Assembly (NCBI RefSeq): GCF_040183065.1
Contig: NC_091117.1
Span: 111,107,001 to 111,171,000, forward strand
Direction: 5' to 3'
Source: Periplaneta americana
Taxonomy: Eukaryota > Arthropoda > Insecta > Blattodea > Blattidae
DNA: 64,000 nucleotides
Shown here: piece by piece, positions 33,532 through 43,533 of the stretch
How the letters are laid out: the number at the start of each line of letters is the position of its first letter
Position numbering within the stretch: position 1 is the stretch's first letter
Notes under the pieces: generated by a model
Databases searched by the model: none
What the model saw: only the letters and a program-made list of their open reading frames with translations
Told to the model about the DNA's origin: nothing
Position numbers and translations under genes: made by a program

Positions 33532-33805
33532 TAATAATAGTCTTTATTAAACAAAATGTGTACAACTTTTTAGCCATTTTCTTTATTTGTTCTGGAGGTC
33601 TGGCCCAGAATCTCACAGAGTGAGAATGATTGTGGAGTATGGTAAAATGATGATAATAATGAGGAGGGGAAATGGGAGAACTCCGAGAGAAAGCCCTGGT
33701 GTCCACTTTCTCCATCATAAGTTCCTTCATGACTCAGGTGGGGATCGAACCCAGGCTATCACGGTGGAAGGCAGAGAGACCAACCATTCCACCACGAGCC
33801 TAATC
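33532..33805 (-). mobile_element. tRNA-derived SINE (type D) with 15-bp TSD
   Basis: Target duplication aatgaaatcgattaa (33517-33531) / aatgaaattgattaa (33806-33820). On the minus strand the head is ggctcgtggtggaatggttg (A box), then gggttcgatccccacctgag (B box). The body includes gaaagtggacaccagg. The tail is next to 33532 (aataaagac...). Confidence 0.85.
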
Positions 33806-33820
33806 AATGAAATTGATTAA

Positions 33821-34416
33821 AATTATGCCTACAGGTCCTTCACTTCCAAACATGCTGCTCCACCATCATCACTACCACACAGCTTTTAAACCCAAATTCA
33901 ACATTCCATTTAGAACTGTGAGAAATATGGTCAGCCTGTAATAGGTAGTAATTAAATTGAGGCCCTAAAATAACAATGATGTATGTGCCAAATATTACTT
34001 TCGAGATAAATGCGGTTAAAGTTTCGAAAGATTGTCTCGCTATGTATCAACGCGACATAAGTGCCAAATTTGATATTTAATCATTTTCCTTACCATTTCA
34101 TGAACTGAAAACTATTAACGTATTGTGGCACCCATCTGGAATGTTCTGGTCGCGTCAGGGAGTTGCGCGCGCATCTAGTGAGAAGGAAGGCGTGGGGAAA
34201 CGGAAACTCGAACTTCGGTAGGAGCTGTAGCACGATACGGAGCGAGGGGAGATGGCTGCAGTAACGGTGCGGAGCGGAGAGAGCAAGGACAACATCTAGA
34301 AGCATATTCCTCTCGAAGATTCCACAAGTTATGGTGTAATAAATAAAAGTGCTAGTGCCGACAGAAGAGTCAAAGTCAGCCTTCAAGTCTTGTCTTGGAC
34401 AGCATCGAGCAAGGGG
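33821..34416. other. no gene; G-rich region leading into the minisatellite
   Basis: 34140-34330 is unusually G/A-rich (gcgcgcgcatctagtgagaaggaagg...). A taataaataaaag at about 34338 could be a polyadenylation signal. LTR identity was considered but could not be shown. Confidence 0.3.
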
Positions 34417-34750
34417 GACCTGAGTTCGACGTGCAGTGAACTTGAGTGAGTCCGTAACTATGAGTGTCCAGGCGAGGGCGATGCATCCGGAAGACCTGAG
34501 TTCAATGTGTAGTGAACTTGAGTCCGTAACTGTGACAGTATCCAGGCGAGTGCAATGCATCCGGAGGACCTGAGTTTGACGTGCAGTGAACTTGAGTGAG
34601 TCCGTAACTGTGGCAGTATCCAGGCGAATACGACGCATCCGGAGGACCTGAGTTCGACGTGCAGTGAACTTGAGTGAGTCCGTAACTGTGGCAGTGTCCA
34701 GGCGAGGGCGACGCATCCGGAAGACCTGAATTCGACGTGCAGTGACCTTG
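34417..34750. repeat. minisatellite, 4.5 units of 74-78 bp
   Basis: The unit start gacctga(g/a)tt recurs at 34417, 34493, 34567, 34645 and 34723. Each unit contains gtgcagtgaacttgag, tccgtaact, tccaggcga and cgcatccgga. Two units are 78 bp (a multiple of 3), which leaves a long but probably meaningless minus-strand frame (34090-34815). Confidence 0.93.
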
Positions 34751-35214
34751 AACAGTGAGCTAGAAGAACTAGCCAAGGCAAGCAAACTGTGAACTGACAA
34801 TTTTGTTCTGCACATAGTGCTTTGTGAACATTAATTGAAATTAGGAGTACATTGTTGCTCTTCTCAATAATACACTGTATTGTCATTGTCACTACTGTGG
34901 AGGGCAATAACTACTAGTGTTGCTGTGTTGACTGGAATATCCATTGTTGTAGGGTGAATTATTAAGAATAAAAGTCACATTGTTGTCGGGTGAGTGGTGG
35001 TTAAAGTAGAAATAGAAATCAGAGTATTATAAATTCTTGTTGTTGAAAATTTAGCATGCAAGTTGACATAATTTATATTTTCTTAAATTTTGTAACTTCA
35101 AAAAAATCATTCGGAATACTAAATTAATATAACAGTTTTACAGTTGTACAAGAATGTGTATGTTTACATACCAAAATATGATGTAAAAGCGCGTTTGGTG
35201 ATGGCAAGGTTGTA
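34751..35214. other. no gene seen
   Basis: AT-rich with ttgttg-type words near 34850-35050. No supported feature. Confidence 0.4.
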
Positions 35215-35843
35215 GACAGCTTAATAACCAACAATGTCGTCATCCTCCACTTCTGCTACAACAGCTACTTGTGAGTCCTCTTGTCCAGCAAAAATGGCAT
35301 TATAGTAGTGATGATGACTGGAGGGAAATGTAGTTGATGAACTCTCGAATGTCAGTAATTTTTTCTGGTGTTATATGCACTGGCTTCTTGTATGTTTTCG
35401 AGGGCAACTGATGACACGTTGAAAACTCTCCGTTTATAATTAGTACTTCGACCTTTCTGAAACTGGATCTACTGTAGTGTGGTTCTTCTGCACTATAGGC
35501 AGGTTTTATTCTCAATCCCAACTTAAATTTCTCCGAAAATACAAAAAAATCTTCCTTCAGAAAATGTTTATCCCTGAACCTGGCACTTAGTTATATGGCT
35601 TTGTAGGACACCAATGTCTTTGAAATGCTTTCTAGTCATAAATGTCATATTAAATGGGTTCTTTTTTCTGCAAATTTTGATTTGTTGGCCATAGTGAACT
35701 GCTGTAAAAATCTCTCTAGGTCTAAAATGTTTTCCAATGTTCCCAAAATCATGGTCACAAGGCAGGTAATGGCCTGGACTATGAAAATGTGTTCTGTAGT
35801 TATGAAGTGGTTTGCATGAACATAGCAGACAGGTCAGTACCAC
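35215..35843 (-). pseudogene. second relic of the AATT-element transposase family
   Basis: Minus-strand pieces: LHNYRTHFHSPGHYLPCDHDFGNIGK (35800-35720; the GH...D region expected near a catalytic Asp), KKNPFNMTFMTRKHFKDIG, then LGLRIKPAYSAEEPHYSRSSF and KPVHITPEKITDIREFINYI (35520-35320). These follow the C-terminal half of the arthropod family of the broken gene at 21932-27809. Two frames, with stops between. No ends found. Confidence 0.5.
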
Positions 35844-37463
35844 ATTTAGTTCTTATTTTGTACTAAACAATTGTCGCTAAAAATATGGAGAGCTTTGACA
35901 CTGGGAGGAATGTCAAATGTCAGGAGAAAATAATATCATTATCATTATCCATATTATGGACCGTACTGTACTTATTTAGCTGGAATGGCTGTTGTATTAA
36001 AATTATAACAATAACACTCAATAAAATGGAATAGTAAGCAGTCTTACACACTGATAGATTTGTTTTTACAGAGAACAGAGCAGTGTATGTAAATGCCTGC
36101 ACGTGTTAAAGTCCAGGCAGCTGAACGTGATAGAGGCACATACGTTGTTGCTGTTTACTATTGCAGCTTAAAGATTCAAGCTGTACATAAGGTCCAACTC
36201 TGATTGCATTTCAATGGAAATTTAATCTATTTCTGAGACATATGAATCATTGACACTAGTGCCAGATTCAGGTGGCAATTTCCAAGAAGCAGCATTTTCT
36301 CTCTCTCTCTTCCTTTTTTCCTTCCCTCTTTGTTTTTTTTTTTTTTTTTTTTTTTTCCATTTTAATTTTTACAGTGAAATTTGTTTTTAAAACACTTGTT
36401 GGTAAATCTTTTCTGAAGTTTGTTTGTGAACACCTTGTGAAAGTCGGGTATTGTTTTGCTATGTCACAGTCGTGGCGAGAGTAAAAGGAAAGTGTGCAAC
36501 TGCATAATTATATTTTAATACTGGTATCATGTTATTACACTATGAAACTTGTATAAACAAGAATGCATTGTTGAAAATCAAATTGGATGTTTGTTTATTA
36601 TTTATCGCTATGAATAGTAACCACGACTCACAAGGGAACCGTCCCAATTGGGCCACGGGTATTTGAATAAAAAACATTATACAAGCTAATTTTTGTGTGA
36701 GAAACAACGTGATAAAAGTCGCTCATGTCGCTTTTTTTGTTATTAACGATACCGGTATATAAAATCGTGAAATTCGAATGCATGGACTTCTTCCACTCTT
36801 GAGCTGAATGTGACCTGCTATGGCGGACATCCTCTTTGCAACTGAAAATACGAACACAAGTGTAATTTAGTTGTGTTCATGTTAGACAGTCTGTATTATC
36901 TTGTATGTTCTTATCAGAGTGCTGCATTGGAGTTAAATTGCTCGCTTGAACTCGGTCGAGTGTCGCACCCTCGAGTGAGATACGATCGGTCGTGATACGC
37001 TCGTAATAAATAGAAGCACAGTACAAGGTCATCTCACTGACATGTCTTATCTTGTATGGAAGACGATAAATAAGATACACATATGTTTTGCTCACATGGT
37101 AAAAATAAGGCTTTATTTTCTGCGTTTATGACAAACATTTAATGGAACAGTCAATGGAACATACCAAAACTGGAACATGCAGTTGTAAATAAAATAGTGT
37201 GAAAAACTTCGATATACAGTTATTATTGCTAATTAATAATTATTCAATATTTGATTTACCACATATATAATATGATAGGTCCATACATAGTGTTCCGCCT
37301 ATATACTGCGACAATGTGGAAACGTTTTACAAAATATTATTGATATAGCAGTAGATTAATAACAATATTAGTACAGAGATAACGTCACAGAAAATATAAT
37401 AAAACGAATAATCATGCTGCACAACTGTTACATACGCAAAGATTGATACACTAATTATTAGAG

Positions 37464-37528
<65 letters not shown>

Positions 37529-37963
37529 TAGAAAACTTGATACAGTTCCTGCATTATCGTGATTGTGTTCTCCATTATTTACATCCAATAACATTTATCA
37601 GATGTGGAAAAAACAAAATCACTGCTGTGTGGGGAAAAAAAACATTTACTTACAACATTTATATTACATTTTAAAGCAAGTTTTGTATTTGTACTATGGA
37701 GAGGTTAGTTAAACACTGCAAAGTTTTGAATTGATAAACATCTATGATGTTACTACACAGTTCATCACTGTAACAAGAACGAATGTCTAAAGCTCGGCTT
37801 ATACCGTTCAAGGATTTATCGCTCGTGACAATTTTATCCATCATGCATGTGCGCTACCTATCGGATTATGCTATGAACTAAGCCTCGTACAGATATGCGC
37901 TCCGAAACCCGTAGCGCAATGAACTTTTTCAACCCGCGCCGGTCTGCAACACTACAGCCCAGT
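35844..37963. other. about 2.1 kb without a recognisable gene
   Basis: Contains a poly-T run (36333-36357) and a (TTA)n run (37464-37527). A stretch with higher GC (36780-37080, tgctcgcttgaactcggtcgag...) has no open frame of note. Confidence 0.45.
37464..37527. repeat. (TTA)n microsatellite, about 64 bp
   Basis: Perfect TTA run. Confidence 0.95.
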
Positions 37964-37965
37964 TG

Positions 37966-38890
37966 CACCAACCCTTGTTAAATATTTAACATTACGTTAA
38001 GGCAGTTTAACAGCAAACTTAACGGAAGCGATGTTTCATCAACTGTTGTTACTGCAATCATCATGTTAAACCCACTGTTAAATTAACATAGCATACTCCC
38101 TCAGTTAAATCCTTAACGTCCTGTTACAGCGTGACTCATGGCTGCCAGAGAACATATGTTACATGCTGCATTATTATTCGAGATATATTTGCAGTGAAAA
38201 CAATTAGCTGCAATCACTACTTCAGCATTTTTAGTTATTCAGAATAGATATGTTCATAAATACTAAAATTATTCATATTAATATTTGCACTGCATCCACA
38301 GTAAAAAGAAGATATGTATTTATTAACGTAAGCATTTCTGTGATTATTTCGTATTAATACTCAGATATAATTGCAGATTTTCAAAACGATATTTCTTTAT
38401 TTCACTGATTTAAGAGTTCACATGTAATTATGACTAATGACGTGTGAAGATATGTTAGATATATAAGATATGAAAATAATGTTAACGCTTATTCAGCATC
38501 ACAATTATTTTCATTTTCTATTGGTTCTATTTGATCCTGGATAATTGAAAGAATCTTCGTACAAATATCAACTTTGAGAGTGAAAGTACCACCATCAGTT
38601 TTCAAATGTTCCGCTGTATCTTGTGCATGACCCGTCTTAGCATTTCTTTTAATATTTTCATAACATTGATTTGTTTCATAGTTTGCGTTTTCACATCCAA
38701 ATGGCGATTGAAAATATTGGGTTAAAGAGACCCATGTTTGTTCCTTTTTCCCAATGAAAGTTCCATCACTACGTTTGAGTTCAATTACATTCATATAATT
38801 GCTAGATCTACTAAAATAATTATATTTCTGATATGAGGTAAAATTACTGCTCCTTACACTTTCTTTTTCTCGATTTCCGTTGTAATTATG
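37966..38890. mobile_element. PIF/Harbinger-type element fragment A, GTTAA-rich end plus Myb/SANT ORF
   Basis: The left end (cccagttgcaccaacccttg) is followed by about 170 bp packed with gttaa/ttaac words. A very similar end starts at 38895. It holds the minus-strand Myb/SANT frame at 38489-38794. No matching right end was found, so it is partial. Confidence 0.5.
38489..38794 (-). CDS. Myb/SANT-like DNA-binding protein fragment (Harbinger accessory type)
   Basis: The 101-codon frame starts MNVIELKRSDGTFIGKKEQT and continues WVSLTQYFQSP, NQCYENIKRNAKTGHAQDTA, TDGGTFTLKVD and ICTKILSIIQDQIEPIENE. This is the Myb/SANT-like domain of the zeste/FSBP type (second and third helices, then the T-G-G-G linker). 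The usual N-terminal helix (F...E...L..lV) is missing above 38794. PIF/Harbinger elements often carry such a protein on the strand opposite the transposase; it helps the transposase bind DNA. Probably a remnant. Confidence 0.55.
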   Translation of the reverse strand: MNVIELKRSDGTFIGKKEQTWVSLTQYFQSPFGCENANYETNQCYENIKRNAKTGHAQDTAEHLKTDGGTFTLKVDICTKILSIIQDQIEPIENENNCDAE

Positions 38891-38894
38891 TTAG

Positions 38895-39240
38895 GCCCGG
38901 TTTCTTCAACCTTTGTTAAATTATAACAGTGTGTTATTCCATTTTAACTGTAAACTTAACAGTTGAAGCATTTCTTCAACTACTGTTAGTATAAACAGGC
39001 TGTTACAACCTATGTTAATTTAACTGTCCAATTTCATGCAGTTAAATCATTTAACTCTCTGTTAGCATAGAAGTATCCAATATGGCAGGTGCGATAGATG
39101 CTGAACTTACATATCTGGATTATTTATAAAATGATATCCATGAATACCTAAACAGAGCGGATGATTTCTGTGATTTGACAGACCATAAGTTCATACAAAG
39201 TTATAGGCTATTTTCTTCCAAGCCTCACTCTTCGCTTTCA
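38895..39240 (+). pseudogene. PIF/Harbinger-type end B and N-terminus of a transposase
   Basis: Begins with cccggtttcttcaaccttt and many gttaa/ttaac words, like fragment A. From ATG 39082 it reads AGAIDAELTYLDYL-stop-NDIHEYLNRADDF and then DLTDHKFIQSYRLFSSK, matching the N-terminal 'L.D.eFi..yRLsk' segment of Harbinger nucleases. It decays after about 39240. Confidence 0.5.
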
Positions 39241-40205
39241 ACTTCGATCAGTTTGTTTGTTTATTCTCATTAATTGGTTTATACTGCGAAATAATTTCCA
39301 GCAGAAGGTTTCTTTCGAACGAAGAGAAATTAGTCCCAAGATTTATTTTTGTTCCAGTGTTTTCCATTTTATAACAGCAATACCAATATGCTGCTCCACG
39401 CTATTGTAATCATAGACAAATAAATATAAAAACCCCCAACTCAATTCATTACCTTCGACACGCTATTGACGCGACATCGAGACACTTGGCGGCAAAACAT
39501 CGGAACTACATCCCATGTTACACGGCCCGATCGGTATTACAGGTATCCATTATGCCAACATTAGAGCCCGATCGGTACTGCAGATACCTATTATACCAAC
39601 ACATACTAGTATTTTTCATATCGCCAAAGGAGTGTGTAATGGTTTATCAGTTTAAATAACATGTTTAACCACAATATTTATATCACATTTTTGTTTTAAC
39701 ATGTGAATATAAATATAATGGTTGAACATGAAACTGAAAACCATTAACACATTCCCTCTTTTAACACCGTCATTTAACCCTTTTATTAAATTAATTTATC
39801 AAATTTGACTAATAAAAGTTTTTGCATCTTCTAGATAAAATATGTAATTGAGATACAGGATAGGATAGGCTACTTCTCTCCAAAACACCTTAAGCACTAT
39901 TTTTAAATAATGTTATGTATCATGTACTGGAAGATAAAAACAAAGATTGACTTTGGAATATTGACTTCAAAGTTATTATTGGTCAGTTATATACTGTAAT
40001 TATAATTCGCTCTTAATTTTTTTTATGTCAAACATTAGCTTGAAAATAGTCATAAGATGTTTTGCTGTGACATAGTACAACGCACGTTCATAAACATTTA
40101 TAAAACATCACTTTATTTGTTTTACACCGTCAGAGCTGAACATCTATTTTTAAAAGTAACTGCCATTAGTTTAATATATGGATATTAAAAATCTAAGTAA
40201 TCAAT
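39241..40205. other. no gene; short tandem repeat and GTTAA-rich tract
   Basis: The 41-bp duplication is at 39525-39604. 39640-39800 is again rich in ttaac/gttta words and may be the distal end of Harbinger fragment B. Confidence 0.35.
39525..39604. repeat. 41-bp tandem duplication
   Basis: Two units gcccgatcggta(t/c)t.cag.tacc..attataccaaca, starting at 39525 and 39566. Confidence 0.85.
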
Positions 40206-40473
40206 AATCACCACTGATAAAGAATACAAAGAAAACTATTTATCTACAACAGACATAAAATTAACTTAGACTTTCAATAAAAACACCATTAAGAAATACA
40301 AATAAAAAATTATTTTTCATTCTCTGATGCACAGTTGATTCAAAACACTGAACATATTAGAAAAAGTACAATACAATTTATTAAAGTTAAGTCTATACTT
40401 CGCAATATTTCCTAATTTTGAGCTTTGATACTGAGAGTGTTTGATTTGGTTGTGGCCCCATTGCTCAAAATAT

Positions 40474-41208
40474 GTTGTTGTTGTTGTTGTTGTATTCTAA
40501 TGCCAGGGGTTTGACAATAAAGTCATTTGACCACTTGCACTCCAATATTTTTCGAAGATATTATCATGGCAGCCAGCCACTGAAGCACAGATTTTGAGGT
40601 GTTCCGAAGCCATTTCTTGGTTTGAGTTGCACAGTGGGTAGTTAGGGGACTGATATATTCCAATTCTATGCAGGTGTTTGGCCAGACAGTCATGACCTGT
40701 TGCCAATCTAAATGCAGCTACAGACGATTTTCGGGGTAAATCAGGAATTAACTGTGGATTATGATGCAGAGAGTTCCATTTTTTCCCTTGGGATTGTGTT
40801 ATCAAATTTTGTTTGTTGAAGTCTAAGTATGTAGATTTAATAAATCTTTTCACAGAGTAATACGTAGATTTAGTAACAGGTCTGTAAGTAGCAGTGCTGC
40901 CCTTCTTTGCTAAAGCATCCGCATTCTCGTTTCCCAGGATTCCATAATGGGATGGTATCCATTGAAATACAATTCTTTTATTGAGTGATATTAATTGAGA
41001 GAGCATTTTAGTTATTTCTGCTGTTTGAGATGAAGGTGTGTGTTTAGAGACTATTGATAGAATAGCTGTTTTGGAGTCTGACAATATAACTGCATTCTTA
41101 AATTTATTGATGTGGCATAGAAGATTCCTGAGACTTTCACTTATTGCAATGATTTCTCCATCAAAACTTGTTGTTCCATATCCAAGAGATCTATAAAGGG
41201 AGAAGAGA
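40474..41208 (-). mobile_element. 5'-truncated LINE (I/R1-like with RNase H), TSD caaaatat
   Basis: Flanked by caaaatat (40466-40473 and 41209-41216). On the minus strand it ends in an (AAC)n tail (40474-40496). Confidence 0.8.
40497..41208 (-). pseudogene. LINE ORF2 C-terminal end with RNase H domain
   Basis: Open on the minus strand from the truncation point. SLGYGTTSFDGEIIAISESL (RNase H Asp and Glu region), VILSDSKTAILSIVS (the D of SDS), FQWIPSHYGILGNENADALA (the H and D of the last motif) give the four-acid RNase H pattern. After it come SVAAFRLATGHDCLAKHLHR and a C/H pattern (CNSN...HLKIC). The stop is at 40497. No RT or endonuclease is present, so it is a dead 5'-truncated insertion. 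RNase H places it outside the Jockey clade. Confidence 0.85.
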
Positions 41209-41235
41209 CAAAATATTGTACCATATTTACTCTCT

Positions 41236-41522
41236 TCTTAGCTGATGTTATACGACAAGCATTCCATTATAAGAAATTTAGTTGCTTCTGTACCATTAAA
41301 GTAGTCCCGCCCGGAAATCCGATTGGGGGACTATTTTGCTGCATAGAATTGGAATATATCAGTCTCCTAACTGTCCATTGTGCTACTCAAACCATGAAAT
41401 GGATTTGGAACACCTAAAAATCTGTGCTTCAGTGGCTGACCATGACAATAATTTTGAAAAATACTGGAGTGCAAGAGGTTAAATGACTTTATTGTCAAAT
41501 GCCTGGCATTAGAAAACATCAA
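41236..41522 (+). mobile_element. second 5'-truncated copy of the same LINE, opposite strand, 14-bp TSD
   Basis: Target duplication catatttactctct at 41222-41235 and 41523-41536. From about 41335 the plus strand reads HRIGIYQSPNCPLCYSNHEM, then DLEHLKICASVA and EKYWSAR-stop, the same C-terminus as the minus-strand copy 130 bp away. The 5' part (gcccggaaatccgattgggg) is not LINE-like and may be a transduced or template-switched segment. Confidence 0.8.
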
Positions 41523-42012
41523 CATATTTACTCTCTAAAAATTCTAAATAATGCACCCAAATCTCACCAGTTGCAGAAGCTGCAGATTCGTATCGCTGCC
41601 ACTGGACTCCCTCCTATGCCCTATAGCTGACACAACTGAAATGCTCATTGTACTAGTAATTATTATTTGTATTTATATTACTATGTAATGTTAACTTAGG
41701 GTCTTAAAGATCGTTAGATTTATCATTGCCCTATATATTACAAAAATTATATAGCTCATAATGTAGAAGTCAAGTACTCTACTTTTTTTTCAGATGAATG
41801 AATTCCCCTTATATTCCTTCAATTAACTGAAGAAATCAAGACATTAAACGAAATGAGATAACAATAATAATAATGAAGTCCATTACCATACACTTGTCAA
41901 CAAAATTAAACACATTTTTTGTTAAAAGATAAAGACAATGAATGAATCACTCACTGAAAGAGAATACAAAGAAAACAATTTATCTACAACAGACATACTG
42001 TAATAATTAATC

Positions 42013-43207
42013 GGTAATTTCATAGAAGACGGGCACTTGGTTGAATATAGTACGTATTACCAACTTTTTTATTTCAGAGTTAAATGTTGATCTTTTAGTG
42101 ACTTTTACATGTTAGTTCTAGGTTTTTTTATACTAGGTGTCGCCGTGATTTTCTTTTAATTTGATTGGTTATAGTTGTCATTTGTTCTAGAATTTTCGTT
42201 AATTTTGAATGGATAATGACGTTATCAGTTGTTCTTGGTTGTTTGACGTGAGTAGTGTTATGTTGTGTCTGATGGCTAAAGCTATTGAAAGTTTGTCATT
42301 TTATGATTTTCTTTCGATTTGATTGGTTATAGTTGTAATTTATTCTAGAATTTTCATTAATTTTGAATGGATAATGACGTTGTCAGTTGTTTCTGGTTGT
42401 TTGACGTGAGTGATGTTACATTGTAGATTTGTCTGCATTTGTCGAATGCGCATCATCATGCTTACGAAAAGGCACTTTTCAGTGCCAATGATTTATTTTG
42501 TGTGCACAAGGTTGGAACTTTGAAGTAAGAGGGAAAGGAAGGAATCCGTGTTCTGAAATTATTTATTAAATTTTGTGTCGATTTTGGTTTAGTTCTTTCG
42601 CTGGTGATTAAGGATTGTGTTGAATGTTGAGGAGAAAACTGTTTTTTCTGTGGTTTAAAGAAATTACTTACTGAATTTTCTATAGATGTTATGGTGTAAT
42701 AAGTGTTCGAAGGGAATTTCATTTAGTGTAAAGACGTGGTTTATTTATGCACAGTTGACTGTACGACAAAGTGTTGGTTCAGTTCTTTGTGGCTTGCATG
42801 GTTTAAGGTTAGATTGCCTTAAAGCCTGTGTCATTTATACTGGAAGTGAAGTGGTTGTCGATGAAGACGTCAATGAGAATTGAATTTTATTTGATAAGGT
42901 GATAAATTATTGTTTTTTTTTGTGTTTTTGTGATTTTTGGGGGTAAAGTGCGGACGAAAACTACCAGAAAAGTACTACCAACTACGAAGTTCGAATGCCA
43001 CGAAACGCCAAAAAAAATCAAAGGCGAAAAATTAAATATATTTTCATTTTTTTGAGGGCTTGTTCTTCTTTAAAAATACGAATATATATTTGATTTTTCA
43101 CCTTTGATTTTGCAATGTTTGGTGACATTTGGACTTCATAGTTGGCAGAACGTTTTTGGTAGTTTTCGTCAGCCATGTTGGATTTTGCCCGTCTTCTAGG
43201 AAATTAC
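42013..43207. mobile_element. non-autonomous TIR element (1.2 kb), MULE-like 8-9 bp TSD
   Basis: Ends ggtaatttcatagaagacgg (42013) and, on the minus strand from 43207, gtaatttcctagaagacggg. Flanking aattaatc at 42005-42012 and 43209-43216. An internal 158-bp tandem duplication (42146 and 42304) and a large palindrome (42953-43045 against 43082-43170) fill much of it. No transposase. Confidence 0.75.
42953..43170. repeat. about 90-bp-arm palindrome inside the TIR element
   Basis: gacgaaaactaccagaaaag (42953) pairs with agttttcgtc read back from 43170. The arms continue through ccaacta.gaagt and aaaatcaaagg.gaaaaat. The loop of about 35 bp is around 43046-43081. Could fold into a long hairpin RNA if transcribed. 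Confidence 0.85.
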
Positions 43208-43533
43208 AAATTAATCTTAGGCTTTCAATAAAAGCACCATTAAGAAACACATACAAAGAAAAAAGTGGTACTTTTAAGCACCACTATATTTGAAAAAGTA
43301 CAATGTAATTTATTAGAGATAAGTCGATATTTCACATTTCCTTATTTTGAGCTTCGATACTGGCAGTGCTTGTACTGGTTATGCCCCCATTGCTGGAGTA
43401 TTGTGCCACATTTATTCTCTAAAAATATGTAAATAGTGCACACAAAACTCGCCAGTTGAGGAAGCTGCAGGTTCAAATTGATGCCACAGTGAAGTGCAAT
43501 GAATGAAGCAATTATGTTAGGAGGTGAAAAATG

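Larger units (their letters stand above)
40206..43470. repeat. segmental tandem duplication, each copy later split by insertions
   Basis: Copy 1 is 40206-40465 plus 41537-41602. Copy 2 is 41936-42012 plus 43217-43470. Shared words include gaatacaaagaaaac, tatctacaacagacata, ctttcaataaaa.caccattaagaaa, ttttgagctt.gatactg and aagctgcag. Copy 1 was opened by two LINE insertions and copy 2 by a 1.2 kb TIR element. Confidence 0.75.

Noticed and set aside
34090..34815. 241-codon minus-strand frame over the minisatellite
   Set aside because: It is kept open by 78-bp units; the composition is Arg/Leu/Thr repeats with no homology, and the flanks show no gene structure.
34120..35000. Possible solo LTR (tg... 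with AATAAA and minisatellite)
   Set aside because: No second LTR, TSD, primer-binding site or polypurine tract could be shown.
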